Source of the DNA: Flavobacterium fluviale
Lineage (GTDB): Bacteria > Bacteroidota > Bacteroidia > Flavobacteriales > Flavobacteriaceae
Length of the DNA: 64,000 bases
Direction of reading: 5' to 3'
Assembly: GCF_003312915.1 (NCBI RefSeq)
Contig: NZ_CP030261.1
Coordinates: 1,426,001 to 1,490,000, forward strand
In this document: piece by piece, positions 44,755-52,807 of the stretch
Position numbering within the stretch: the stretch's first letter is position 1
Layout: the number at the start of each line of letters is the position of its first letter
Notes under the pieces: generated by a model
Seen by the model: only the letters and a program-made list of their open reading frames with translations
Told to the model about the DNA's origin: nothing
Databases searched by the model: none
Position numbers and translations under genes: made by a program

Positions 44755-46941
44755 ATGAATGCTATTATAAAGTTTATGAAAAGAAATTATAAGATACTCA
44801 TAGCCGTATTGTGCTTATCGCTTACATTATTTGCATTTAAGATGAATGCCGATAGAACAATCGACCCAGATCCAAATAGAGACAAGACACTTTTAGAGTT
44901 ACTAGCATTTGTAATTGAAAAAGGACATTATAGCCCAGCAGAAATAAATGATGAATTCTCAAAAGGTATTTTTAAGGATTATATTGAAGCGTTAGATCCT
45001 TCTAAAAGATTCTTTCTTCAGTCGGACATTGATGAATTTAAGCAGTATGAATTAATGCTTGATGATCAATTTTTAAATAAAGATATTACCTTTTTCAACC
45101 TAACTTATACAAGGTTGATGAAGCGTATGGAAGAAAGTAAAAAACGCTATAAATCAATTTTAGCACAGCCGTTTAATTACAATGTTGATGAAACTTTCGA
45201 TGCTGATTATGAAAAAATTCCTTATGCAAAGAACTTAAACGAAATTAATGAAAGATGGAGAAAACAAATTAAGTTATCTACACTTTCTTCTCTTGTAACA
45301 AAGCAAAAAATTGAGGAAGAAAAAAAGAAAAAAGATGCTTCTTACAAAGAAAAATCTTTTGATGCTTTAGAAAAAGAAACACGCGAAAGTTCTTTAAAAT
45401 CGCTTGACGATAATTTTAGTGTAATTAAAGATTTGAACAGAGAATATTGGTTTTCAGTGTATTTGAATTCTATAATGACTCGTTTTGATCCGCATACAAG
45501 TTATTTTGCACCTGAAGAAAAAGACCGTTTTGATGTAAACATCAGTGGTAAATTGGAAGGTATTGGAGCTCGTTTGACTAAGAAAAATGATTTCACTCAA
45601 ATTGATGAATTAATTTCTGGCGGACCTGCATGGAAAGGAAAACAACTTGAAGCTGGTGATTTAATCTTGAAAGTTGCTCAAGGTAATGAGGAGCCGGTAG
45701 ATGTTGTTGGAATGCGTTTGGATGATGTTGTGAAGAAAATTAAAGGTCACAAAGGAACTGAAGTTAAACTTACAGTTAAAAAGGTTGACGGAAGTATCAA
45801 AGTAATATCAATTATCAGAGATGTGGTTGAAATTGAAGAAACGTATGCTAAGTCTAGTATTGTGGAGAAAAATGGTTTAAAATATGGTGTGATTTATCTT
45901 CCTAAGTTTTATATCGATTTTGAAAACAAAGACGGACGTGATGCTGGAAAAGATATCGCTCTTGAAGTAGAGAGATTGAAAAAAGAAAACATCAACGGAA
46001 TTGTTTTAGATGTGCGTGATGACGGTGGTGGATCTCTTTCTACAGTAGTTGATATTGCTGGATTATTTATCGAAGAAGGGCCAATTGTTCAGGTTAAATC
46101 TGCTGGTAAAAAGAAAGAAGTTTTATACGATAAGGATAAAAAGATCGAATGGGATGGTCCATTAGTGATCATGGTAAATAGTTTTTCTGCTTCTGCCTCT
46201 GAAATTTTAGCAGCTGCAATTCAGGATTATAAACGTGGTGTAATTATCGGAAGTAAACAAACTTACGGTAAGGGAACTGTACAAAACGTATTAGATTTGA
46301 ACCAGTTTGTTCGTAATGCAAACTACGGCGATCTTGGAGCTTTAAAAATTACTGGTCAAAAATTCTACAGAATCAATGGTGGATCTACGCAATTGGAAGG
46401 CGTTCATAGTGATGTTGTTATGCCAGATCGTTACGCTTACCTAAAAATGGGAGAAAGAGATATTGACAATGCAATGCCATGGGATAAAATTGATCCAGCA
46501 GATTACAGCACTTGGACTTCTAGCGAGAATTTCAATAAAGCTATTAATAATAGTAAAAATAGAATCGCTCAAAATGCTCAGTTCAAATTAATTGATGATA
46601 ATGCAAAATGGATTGATGTTAAGAATAAAGAGAATACTTATAGCTTAAACATCAATAGTTTCAAAGCTACTCAAGAACAAGTTGAAAATGAGGGTAAAAA
46701 ATACAAGCCAATTTCAGATTATAAAAATAATTTGATTTTTAAATCTCTGCCTTACGAAGAAGCTGAAATGAATTCTGATGCAACTTTAAAAGAAAAACGA
46801 GATGCATGGCACCAGGCATTATCAAAAGATGTTTATGTGGAAGAAGCACTAAATGTTTTAGATGATTTACAAACTAAAGGTTTGGTAAAAAGTAATAACG
46901 TTTCTCCTAAAATGAAAAAGGATAAACTTGTAAAGTCTTAA
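44755..46941 (+). CDS. Tail-specific protease (Prc/CtpA, S41)
   Basis: Starting at the ATG at 44755 gives 728 residues; a TTG three bases earlier is not needed. An N-terminal signal or anchor (ILIAVLCLSLTLFAF) is followed by the long Tsp N-terminal domain, a PDZ domain (LEGIGARLTKKNDFTQIDEL... at about 255-345), and the S41 core with catalytic Ser in NSFSASASEILAAAIQDY and Lys in KQTYGKGTVQ. A DUF3340-like C-terminal region completes it. The enzyme trims or removes periplasmic proteins from their C-terminus. Confidence 0.94.
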   Translation: MNAIIKFMKRNYKILIAVLCLSLTLFAFKMNADRTIDPDPNRDKTLLELLAFVIEKGHYSPAEINDEFSKGIFKDYIEALDPSKRFFLQSDIDEFKQYELMLDDQFLNKDITFFNLTYTRLMKRMEESKKRYKSILAQPFNYNVDETFDADYEKIPYAKNLNEINERWRKQIKLSTLSSLVTKQKIEEEKKKKDASYKEKSFDALEKETRESSLKSLDDNFSVIKDLNREYWFSVYLNSIMTRFDPHTSYFAPEEKDRFDVNISGKLEGIGARLTKKNDFTQIDELISGGPAWKGKQLEAGDLILKVAQGNEEPVDVVGMRLDDVVKKIKGHKGTEVKLTVKKVDGSIKVISIIRDVVEIEETYAKSSIVEKNGLKYGVIYLPKFYIDFENKDGRDAGKDIALEVERLKKENINGIVLDVRDDGGGSLSTVVDIAGLFIEEGPIVQVKSAGKKKEVLYDKDKKIEWDGPLVIMVNSFSASASEILAAAIQDYKRGVIIGSKQTYGKGTVQNVLDLNQFVRNANYGDLGALKITGQKFYRINGGSTQLEGVHSDVVMPDRYAYLKMGERDIDNAMPWDKIDPADYSTWTSSENFNKAINNSKNRIAQNAQFKLIDDNAKWIDVKNKENTYSLNINSFKATQEQVENEGKKYKPISDYKNNLIFKSLPYEEAEMNSDATLKEKRDAWHQALSKDVYVEEALNVLDDLQTKGLVKSNNVSPKMKKDKLVKS

Positions 46942-46968
46942 GTTCTAGCAGAATTTAATTTGTTAAAA

Positions 46969-47008
46969 AAACGCTCTGTAAATTTTTGAATTTATGGAGC
47001 GTTTTTTT
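46969..47008 (+). terminator. Terminator after the tail-specific protease
   Basis: AAACGCTCTGTAAAT pairs with ATTTATGGAGCGTTT using two G-T pairs, followed by TTTT. It lies 30 bases before the nuclease gene, which is thus likely to have its own promoter. Confidence 0.85.
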
Positions 47009-47037
47009 GTAAGTTTAGCCTTTAATTAAAAAGGTTT

Positions 47038-47823
47038 ATGAAAAGTTGTCTAGCTTTATTTTTGATGAGTTTTGCGTTACTTTCTTGTAAAAAAGAAAAT
47101 GTGGAAATCAAAGAAGGTGTAATCGAAAATGCAGTTGTCCCTTTTGTGGAAAATTCCACTGTTACAGATTCTTTGTATACTGCAGCTTATCTTCCAACCT
47201 CGACAACAAAGCAAATTATAAAGCATCAATATTATACACTTTCGTATAATGAAAAGTTCGAGCAGGCCGAATGGGTTGCTTATGAATTGAAGAAAGAATA
47301 TTTGAAAAACCACGATTATAAAAGACCTTACTTTATTGAAGATCCAAAAGTAACCACAGGTTCTGCAGACTGGAGGAATTATAAAAAATCTGGTTATGAC
47401 AAGGGGCATCTTTGCCCGGCAGGAGATATGGAATTTAGTAAAGACGCGTATAACGACACTTTTTATACTTCGAATATTTCTCCTCAAAAAAAAGAATTTA
47501 ATGCTGGGATTTGGAATAGGCTAGAGCAAAAAACACGTTATTGGGCAGGAAAATACAATGATATTTATGTAGTAACGGGAGGTATTCTAAAAGATTCGGA
47601 CAAAAAAATAGGAACAGAAAAAGTTTCTGTTCCTAAATATTTTTATAAAATTGTTTTAGCCAAATCAGGAAAAGAGCATAAAGTGATTGCTTTTCTAGTT
47701 CCCAATGAAGAAAGTGATAAATCTATTTATGATTTTGTTGTGCCAATTGAGACATTAGAAAAAATGACAGGAATTGATTTCTTTCCGAATTTGAGAAACT
47801 TAAAAAGCAGTAAGAGCTTTTAA
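47038..47823 (+). CDS. DNA/RNA non-specific endonuclease lipoprotein (NUC1)
   Basis: The 261-residue protein has lipobox LLSC (Cys17) and the NUC1/Serratia nuclease core. The motif SGYDKGHLCPAGDM contains catalytic His124, where the usual DRGH is DKGH, and the metal-binding Asn is in NISPQKKEFNAGIWNRLEQK. As an envelope lipoprotein it would degrade extracellular or periplasmic nucleic acid, perhaps for phosphate or nucleotide scavenging. Its last 24 bases overlap the convergent rpe gene. Confidence 0.92.
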   Translation: MKSCLALFLMSFALLSCKKENVEIKEGVIENAVVPFVENSTVTDSLYTAAYLPTSTTKQIIKHQYYTLSYNEKFEQAEWVAYELKKEYLKNHDYKRPYFIEDPKVTTGSADWRNYKKSGYDKGHLCPAGDMEFSKDAYNDTFYTSNISPQKKEFNAGIWNRLEQKTRYWAGKYNDIYVVTGGILKDSDKKIGTEKVSVPKYFYKIVLAKSGKEHKVIAFLVPNEESDKSIYDFVVPIETLEKMTGIDFFPNLRNLKSSKSF

Positions 47824-48462
47824 ATCTGCGATAGTCTCAATTTGATTTTCGGCTTTAAAAACAAAACTTCCAGCAACCAATACATCTGCACCAGCTTCTA
47901 CTAATTGTTTTGCATTTTTGTTCGTAACACCGCCGTCAATCTCAATAAGAGTTGAAGCGTTTTTACGTGTAATTAATGCTTTTAGCTTTTTTACTTTATC
48001 GTAAGTGTTTTCAATAAATGATTGTCCTCCAAAACCAGGATTCACACTCATAATACAAACTACGTCAATATCGTTAATAACGTCTTCTAAGAGATCAATG
48101 TTAGTGTGAGGGTTCATGGCCACTCCTGCTTTCATTCCTTCTGCTTTAATAGCTTGAAGCGTTCTGTGCAAGTGTGTGCATGCTTCGTAATGTACAGTTA
48201 ATCCATTTGCACCTAAATCTGCAAAAGTTTTGATATAACGATCGGGATCGATAATCATTAAATGAACATCAATATATTTTTTTGCATGTTTTGAAATAGC
48301 TTCTAAAACCGGCATTCCGAAAGAAATATTTGGAACAAAAACTCCATCCATAATATCAATATGAAACCAATCAGCCTGACTGTTGTTTATCATTTCAATA
48401 TCGCGCTGTAAATTAGCAAAATCTGCTGCAAGAACCGAAGGAGCAATAAATGTATTTTTCAT
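47800..48462 (-). CDS. rpe: Ribulose-phosphate 3-epimerase
   Basis: From the ATG at 48462 the protein is 220 residues and starts MKNTFIAPSVLAADFANLQ, the normal Rpe beginning; the frame is open 23 codons further up but into a repeat element. Motifs are FHIDIMDGVFVPNISFG, VHLMI, MSVNPGFGGQ and IEIDGGV, with the metal and catalytic His/Asp residues in place. It interconverts ribulose-5-phosphate and xylulose-5-phosphate. The 3' end overlaps the nuclease gene by 24 bases tail to tail. Confidence 0.95.
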   Translation of the reverse strand: MKNTFIAPSVLAADFANLQRDIEMINNSQADWFHIDIMDGVFVPNISFGMPVLEAISKHAKKYIDVHLMIIDPDRYIKTFADLGANGLTVHYEACTHLHRTLQAIKAEGMKAGVAMNPHTNIDLLEDVINDIDVVCIMSVNPGFGGQSFIENTYDKVKKLKALITRKNASTLIEIDGGVTNKNAKQLVEAGADVLVAGSFVFKAENQIETIADLKALTAF

Positions 48463-48511
48463 TGTGTGTTGTTTTATAGCAAAGATAATTTTTTTATGCT
48501 GAACGGGATAA

Positions 48512-48681
48512 TTTAACCGCAAAGTGCACAAAGGTTTTTCGCAAAGTTCGCAAAGTTTTAATTAAAATTATTTGGAGAATACAAAGTTCACAAAGCTTTG
48601 TATTCTTTGAAAGCTTTTGGATTAACAGTTAAAATATCTTTGTACACTTTGCGTAAATTCTTTGCGCACTTTGCGTTAAAA
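48512..48681. repeat. CGCAAAG-type large palindrome with inner hairpin
   Basis: The outer left part (TTTAACCGCAAAGTGCACAAAGG) and outer right part (inverse ending in ACTTTGCGTTAAA) form inverted arms of about 45 bases with mismatches. Inside, GAATACAAAG (48577) and CTTTGTATTC (48596) form a separate hairpin. It resembles the element at 22292 in its repeated CGCAAAG words. This repeat and two further hairpins fill the gap between rpe and the sigma factor gene. Confidence 0.72.
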
Positions 48682-48691
48682 AAAAGAAATA

Positions 48692-48718
48692 AAAAACTCC
48701 GGTAATCAGCCGGAGTTT
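48692..48718 (-). terminator. Terminator in the minus direction, probably of rpoD
   Basis: AAACTCCGG and CCGGAGTTT form a nine-base stem with a seven-base loop, and the minus strand then runs into TTTTTT. It lies about 120 bases after the rpoD stop. Confidence 0.75.
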
Positions 48719-48787
48719 CAATCATCAATCAAAAAACGAACAGTCAATCAAACTGTTGTTTGCGGTAAAATTCCAAATTATAAATTC

Positions 48788-48819
48788 AAAATCCCAATTA
48801 GATTGGAATTTGGGATTTT
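48788..48819. repeat. Hairpin with AAAATCCCAA arms after rpoD
   Basis: AAAATCCCAA (48788-48797) and TTGGGATTTT (48810-48819) are perfect inverted arms, with a smaller CCAAT/ATTGG pairing also possible. No T-run follows on the minus strand, so it is a processing or stability hairpin, or part of a dispersed repeat. Confidence 0.6.
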
Positions 48820-48841
48820 AAATATTGAAATTTAATATTGT

Positions 48842-49705
48842 TTATCCTAAATAAGTTTTAAGGATTTTACTTCTTGAAGTATGTTTCAATCTGCGGATTG
48901 CTTTTTCTTTAATTTGACGAACACGCTCACGAGTTAAGTCGAAAGTTTCTCCAATTTCTTCTAAAGTCATTGGGTGCTGGTCACCAAGTCCAAAATACAA
49001 ACGAACAACGTCAGCTTCTCTTGGAGTTAATGTTTCTAAAGAACGCTCAATTTCAGTACGAAGAGATTCGTGAATTAATTCTCTGTCTGGGTTTGGAGAT
49101 TCACCAGAACGTAATACGTCATAAAGGTTAGAATCTTCTCCTTCAACAAGAGGTGCATCCATTGATAAGTGACGGCCAGAGTTTTTCATTGACTCTTTTA
49201 CGTCGTTTACTGTCATATCTAGTTCTTTTGCAATTTCTTCAGCAGAAGGCGGGCGCTCGTTAGATTGTTCTAATAACGCATACATTTTGTTGATTTTATT
49301 GATAGAACCGATTTTGTTTAATGGTAAACGTACGATACGAGACTGTTCAGCCAAAGCTTGAAGAATCGATTGACGAATCCACCATACAGCATAAGAAATG
49401 AATTTAAAACCACGAGTTTCATCAAAACGCTGTGCGGCTTTAATTAAACCTAAGTTTCCTTCATTAATTAAATCTGGAAGAGTTAATCCTTGATTTTGAT
49501 ATTGTTTAGCCACCGATACTACGAAACGCAGGTTGGCTTTTGTAAGTTTTTCTAAAGCTCTTTGATCACCAGCCTTTATTCTTTGTGCTAATTCTACCTC
49601 TTCATCAGCAGTAATTAGGTCAACTTTTCCAATTTCTTGTAGATATTTATCTAACGATGCAGTTTCACGATTAGTTACCTGCTTGGTGATTTTAAGTTGT
49701 CTCAT
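48842..49705 (-). CDS. rpoD: Primary sigma factor (RpoD/SigA), Bacteroidetes short form
   Basis: The 287-residue protein lacks region 1.1 and starts near region 1.2 ([18 protein letters not shown]). Region 2 has [38 protein letters not shown] and [16 protein letters not shown], region 3 follows, and region 4 has [29 protein letters not shown]. This is the usual flavobacterial housekeeping sigma factor, which recognises TTTG/TAnnTTTG promoters as seen in this window. The gene is transcribed alone. Confidence 0.95.
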   Translation of the reverse strand: MRQLKITKQVTNRETASLDKYLQEIGKVDLITADEEVELAQRIKAGDQRALEKLTKANLRFVVSVAKQYQNQGLTLPDLINEGNLGLIKAAQRFDETRGFKFISYAVWWIRQSILQALAEQSRIVRLPLNKIGSINKINKMYALLEQSNERPPSAEEIAKELDMTVNDVKESMKNSGRHLSMDAPLVEGEDSNLYDVLRSGESPNPDRELIHESLRTEIERSLETLTPREADVVRLYFGLGDQHPMTLEEIGETFDLTRERVRQIKEKAIRRLKHTSRSKILKTYLG

Positions 49706-49797
49706 GTTGTTGTCTCCCTATTTTTTAAAAGTGTACAAATGGTTATACGTAAGCAGTATCAAAAAAGTTACAATAAAATGAAAAATATTTTCAAAAA

Positions 49798-49829
49798 AAA
49801 TCTCCAGTACTATAAAGTAATGGAGATTT
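49798..49829 (-). terminator. Terminator of the four-gene outer-membrane operon
   Basis: AAATCTCCA and TGGAGATTT arms, with an inner TAC/GTA pair, are followed on the minus strand by TTTTTT. It lies 22 bases after the last gene of the operon and upstream of the rpoD promoter region. Confidence 0.82.
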
Positions 49830-49850
49830 TGACTTTTTGTCAAGCCTTTC

Positions 49851-51602
49851 TTAGTTGATAGAAGCGTCTTTAACTTCAATAAATTCTTTAACTGATACGG
49901 GAATTCCGCTTTTTGTAAAACCTTCTAATCTTACTTCGAAATTTCCAGAAACATCAGAGGTGTAAAAAGTAGTATTAGAGTCATTTAATTTTACTTCAGG
50001 AGCCCAGAATAATTGATTTCTGTAGTCTGGAATTCGAGCCTCATCTGTTTGATTTAGGTATTCAATTTTGTTGTATATTTTTTTTGGTTTCGCACTTAAC
50101 ATTGTCGTTTTTACGATTGAACTTCCTGTATGAGTACTGGTGAAATTTTTATCGAAAGTAGTAAAACTAACCAGCCCGTTAAATGGTTTTGATCCCACAT
50201 AATAGCGTCCAATGATTACTTCTATTTTGTATACATTTTTCATTGGGTAATTCATCAGTTCATTTTGGTTTTCCAAATACAAACCGTCAACAAGCACCAA
50301 TGCAGGTTCTGGTAATTGAGGAAAAATGCTTGGATCGTTCACATGCAGGTAATTTTTTCCATCTTTTTGTCTGATGAAAATGTCCGTTGCAACTTCAACA
50401 GAAGTCTCCTTTAGAGTTTTAAATCTTGTATAATCATCTAAAACATATTGTTTTGCCAATGGAGAATAAAAAGGTTCTAAAGTTGGTATTTTCGAAAGAT
50501 TATCAACTTTTTTGTGGAAGTAAGCATTTTCAATTTGAGCTGCAATCGATCTTTCTACTATGTTTTCTTTTAAGGCATAAGATAGTTCAGAAGCTGCAGG
50601 AAAAGATAAACCGCTATAATTAATTGCTGGATCATCATTTAATGTTAAGGTGTAATTTTCTGCTTTTTCATCAATTAGCTGAACCGTAATATTAGAGGTA
50701 TAATAAACATCTTTCAGGTAAAAAACGAAATTGCCTCCGGCATCTGTCTGTGAAACTTCAAAAGTGAAAGATTTCCCAGGTAATGATAGGCCGACAAATT
50801 TACCATTTATAATATCCGTGCCATTCTTTGAAACTATTTTCCCAGAAATTACTTCGCCGCGAACCTCTGGTAAGATTAATTTATTTGTTTGATTTTGAAG
50901 ATCAATTAAATTTGTTTCTTTTGATGAAGTAGAAAAATCTGCTGCTGTTGCTTGAGTCTTGCTAGCTAGATTATCGATTTTACGAACAGATAACGAGTAA
51001 TTCCCATCTTCGTACAAAGAATTTGCAGACTCTATTTTTAAGTCTACCAATTCACGATTCGTAAATGTCTTTTTAGGCAATCTAAGTTTTATATTCGGGT
51101 TTGTGCTGGCAGTATTCTCAATACTTACAGGTAAAACCGTTTGAATTGTTGGCGCAGCAATATTTCCTGTGTTGAGTTTTTGTTCAGCTCCATCTTTTGA
51201 TTTAAATGGATTGATAATTTTAACATCTATTTGGAAATAATCTGAAACATTTTTGTTCAGCATCCAAGTCGTGTAGCTGATTAGTTTGTAATTCCCGGTT
51301 TTTAGAGTTGTTGGTATAAAAAAGTCACCTTGGCCAGTACTATTTTTTAAAGCAATTTTAGTTTTAAAAACCGATTTTTTACTTTCATCTACCAATTCTA
51401 CATAGGCAATTTTGCTAATAGTGCTAGGTGATTTGTCTGATGATTTTATACAGTAAATTTTAAACAAGATCGTTTCTCCAGAAACAAATGTTGAAGCATT
51501 TGCATGGGTAAATACCGTTTCGTCTAATGTAACGGTTTGTGCGTTTATTAGTTGTGCACTAATTAGTGCAAACAATACTAAAAGATTTTTTAATTTGTCC
51601 AA
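49851..51602 (-). CDS. Exported MG2-like and plug-like outer-membrane-associated protein
   Basis: The 583-residue protein has a signal peptide (near NAQ, residue 21) and an N-terminal MG2-like beta domain (TFVSGETILFKIYCIKSS...KTGNYKLISYTTWMLN). A middle carboxypeptidase-like segment follows at about 240-320. A late segment resembles TonB-receptor plug motifs (ALVLVDGLYLENQNELMNYPMKNVYKIEVIIGRYYVG). No barrel follows. The start overlaps the upstream DUF4249 gene by 13 bases, so it belongs to the TonB-receptor operon. Function is unknown; a surface partner that handles a substrate with the receptor is a guess. Confidence 0.78.
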   Translation of the reverse strand: MDKLKNLLVLFALISAQLINAQTVTLDETVFTHANASTFVSGETILFKIYCIKSSDKSPSTISKIAYVELVDESKKSVFKTKIALKNSTGQGDFFIPTTLKTGNYKLISYTTWMLNKNVSDYFQIDVKIINPFKSKDGAEQKLNTGNIAAPTIQTVLPVSIENTASTNPNIKLRLPKKTFTNRELVDLKIESANSLYEDGNYSLSVRKIDNLASKTQATAADFSTSSKETNLIDLQNQTNKLILPEVRGEVISGKIVSKNGTDIINGKFVGLSLPGKSFTFEVSQTDAGGNFVFYLKDVYYTSNITVQLIDEKAENYTLTLNDDPAINYSGLSFPAASELSYALKENIVERSIAAQIENAYFHKKVDNLSKIPTLEPFYSPLAKQYVLDDYTRFKTLKETSVEVATDIFIRQKDGKNYLHVNDPSIFPQLPEPALVLVDGLYLENQNELMNYPMKNVYKIEVIIGRYYVGSKPFNGLVSFTTFDKNFTSTHTGSSIVKTTMLSAKPKKIYNKIEYLNQTDEARIPDYRNQLFWAPEVKLNDSNTTFYTSDVSGNFEVRLEGFTKSGIPVSVKEFIEVKDASIN

Positions 51603-52783
51603 AATGATGGTATTTGGTTAGACGAAAATGATGTACAGTCTCCGCATTCTACAGGAACCATGTAGTAAAATGCACCTTCTATGTTGTATTTATAACTAAT
51701 TGTATTAGAGTTAAGTCTGTCGATTAATACGTTTCCACGACAGGGAATAGGCATGCTTAAACCAAAACAAAATTTGTACTCTTCTTCAGTACAATCTGTA
51801 TAATAAGGCGGCAGCATTTCGCCAGGAAAGAGGTCTGCATAATTAAAGAACATTCTTTTTGATGAAAAAGAAGAAACTTCAAAAAATCCAATTGCTTTTT
51901 GGTCTGTATGAGAAATACATTTAATATTTCCGTTAATAAAACCTGGCTGTTTCGGAGAAAGCACACTTCCTGAACTTGAAATTTCTTTCATTGTTCTTCG
52001 AAATGTATAAGATTCTAAACTCTGTACATATTGTTTTACTAAAATACTGTAACGATGACTGATAATGTAGTTTTGGTCACTGATGAATCGAACAGGGAAA
52101 TTAACACGGTCTTCCTGTAAATCTGTAGTGCTTGTCAGAATAATTTCATTAGATGATTTTGTGCTGTAGCAAATTCTTGTGTTCGGATCATTTGGTTCTA
52201 AGCCTACTGTACGCGGTTCTGGTTTTACCACTAGTTTTTCTTGTCTGTAAACAGGTGCTATTATTTTATATGTTTCATCATATTCATATCTGTAATATTT
52301 TGACGTATTACTAGGATCGTAATTGGTTACTCGTATTTGAACGCCGCGTCCTTCCTTACTGTCTGTAACAACTGCAGGAACTACATCTAATATTGGGTTT
52401 TCTGTAGTCAGTGTTTCATTAGAAGATTCGTAAACTTTTCCGTCTTTAGTTCTAATTTCTAAAGTATAAATAGTATTTGGAGTTGCTTGAAAAGGATTTT
52501 CAGAGACATAAACTCCATCCTGCTCTCTAAATGGGTAAACAGTTCCAAGATTATCCTTAACTACTACTGTAGCTCCAGTTTCATTTTGTACGCCGGTATC
52601 TTCTAAACGAGCTGTTTTAGAAATTTTTATTTCATGAGTTTTTAGTTCGTTCGTTATCGTTGCTTCAACAACCAATGCTTCTTCATAGGTATCAGATTGT
52701 AAGGCATAGTTTTCTGCACAGCTTGAAAGTAAAATGCTAAATAGCAGCAGAAGAATGGGTTTATTTTTAAATAATGTTTTCAT
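51590..52783 (-). CDS. DUF4249-family lipoprotein
   Basis: The ATG at 52783 gives a 397-residue protein with signal MKTLFKNKPILLLLFSILLSSC (lipobox LSSC, Cys22); the frame also offers an ATG five codons earlier. The following region, VVEATITNELKTHEIKISKTARLEDTG, and a beta-rich rest with several Cys near the C-terminus (CTEEEYKFCFG, VPVECGDC) fit DUF4249 proteins, which usually sit next to STN-type TonB receptors in Bacteroidetes. It probably acts with the receptor at the outer membrane; the ligand is unknown. Confidence 0.85.
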   Translation of the reverse strand: MKTLFKNKPILLLLFSILLSSCAENYALQSDTYEEALVVEATITNELKTHEIKISKTARLEDTGVQNETGATVVVKDNLGTVYPFREQDGVYVSENPFQATPNTIYTLEIRTKDGKVYESSNETLTTENPILDVVPAVVTDSKEGRGVQIRVTNYDPSNTSKYYRYEYDETYKIIAPVYRQEKLVVKPEPRTVGLEPNDPNTRICYSTKSSNEIILTSTTDLQEDRVNFPVRFISDQNYIISHRYSILVKQYVQSLESYTFRRTMKEISSSGSVLSPKQPGFINGNIKCISHTDQKAIGFFEVSSFSSKRMFFNYADLFPGEMLPPYYTDCTEEEYKFCFGLSMPIPCRGNVLIDRLNSNTISYKYNIEGAFYYMVPVECGDCTSFSSNQIPSFWTN

Positions 52784-52807
52784 GATATTTGAATCCATTT
52801 TGGGATA

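Noticed and set aside
48512-48681. CRISPR-like array because of repeated CGCAAAG words
   Set aside because: Repeats are short, unevenly spaced and inverted, without spacers or cas genes.
49851-51602. Truncated TonB receptor (pseudogene) because of a plug-like segment
   Set aside because: The MG2-like N-terminus and ordered later part suggest a distinct protein type; no barrel remnant or frame break is seen.
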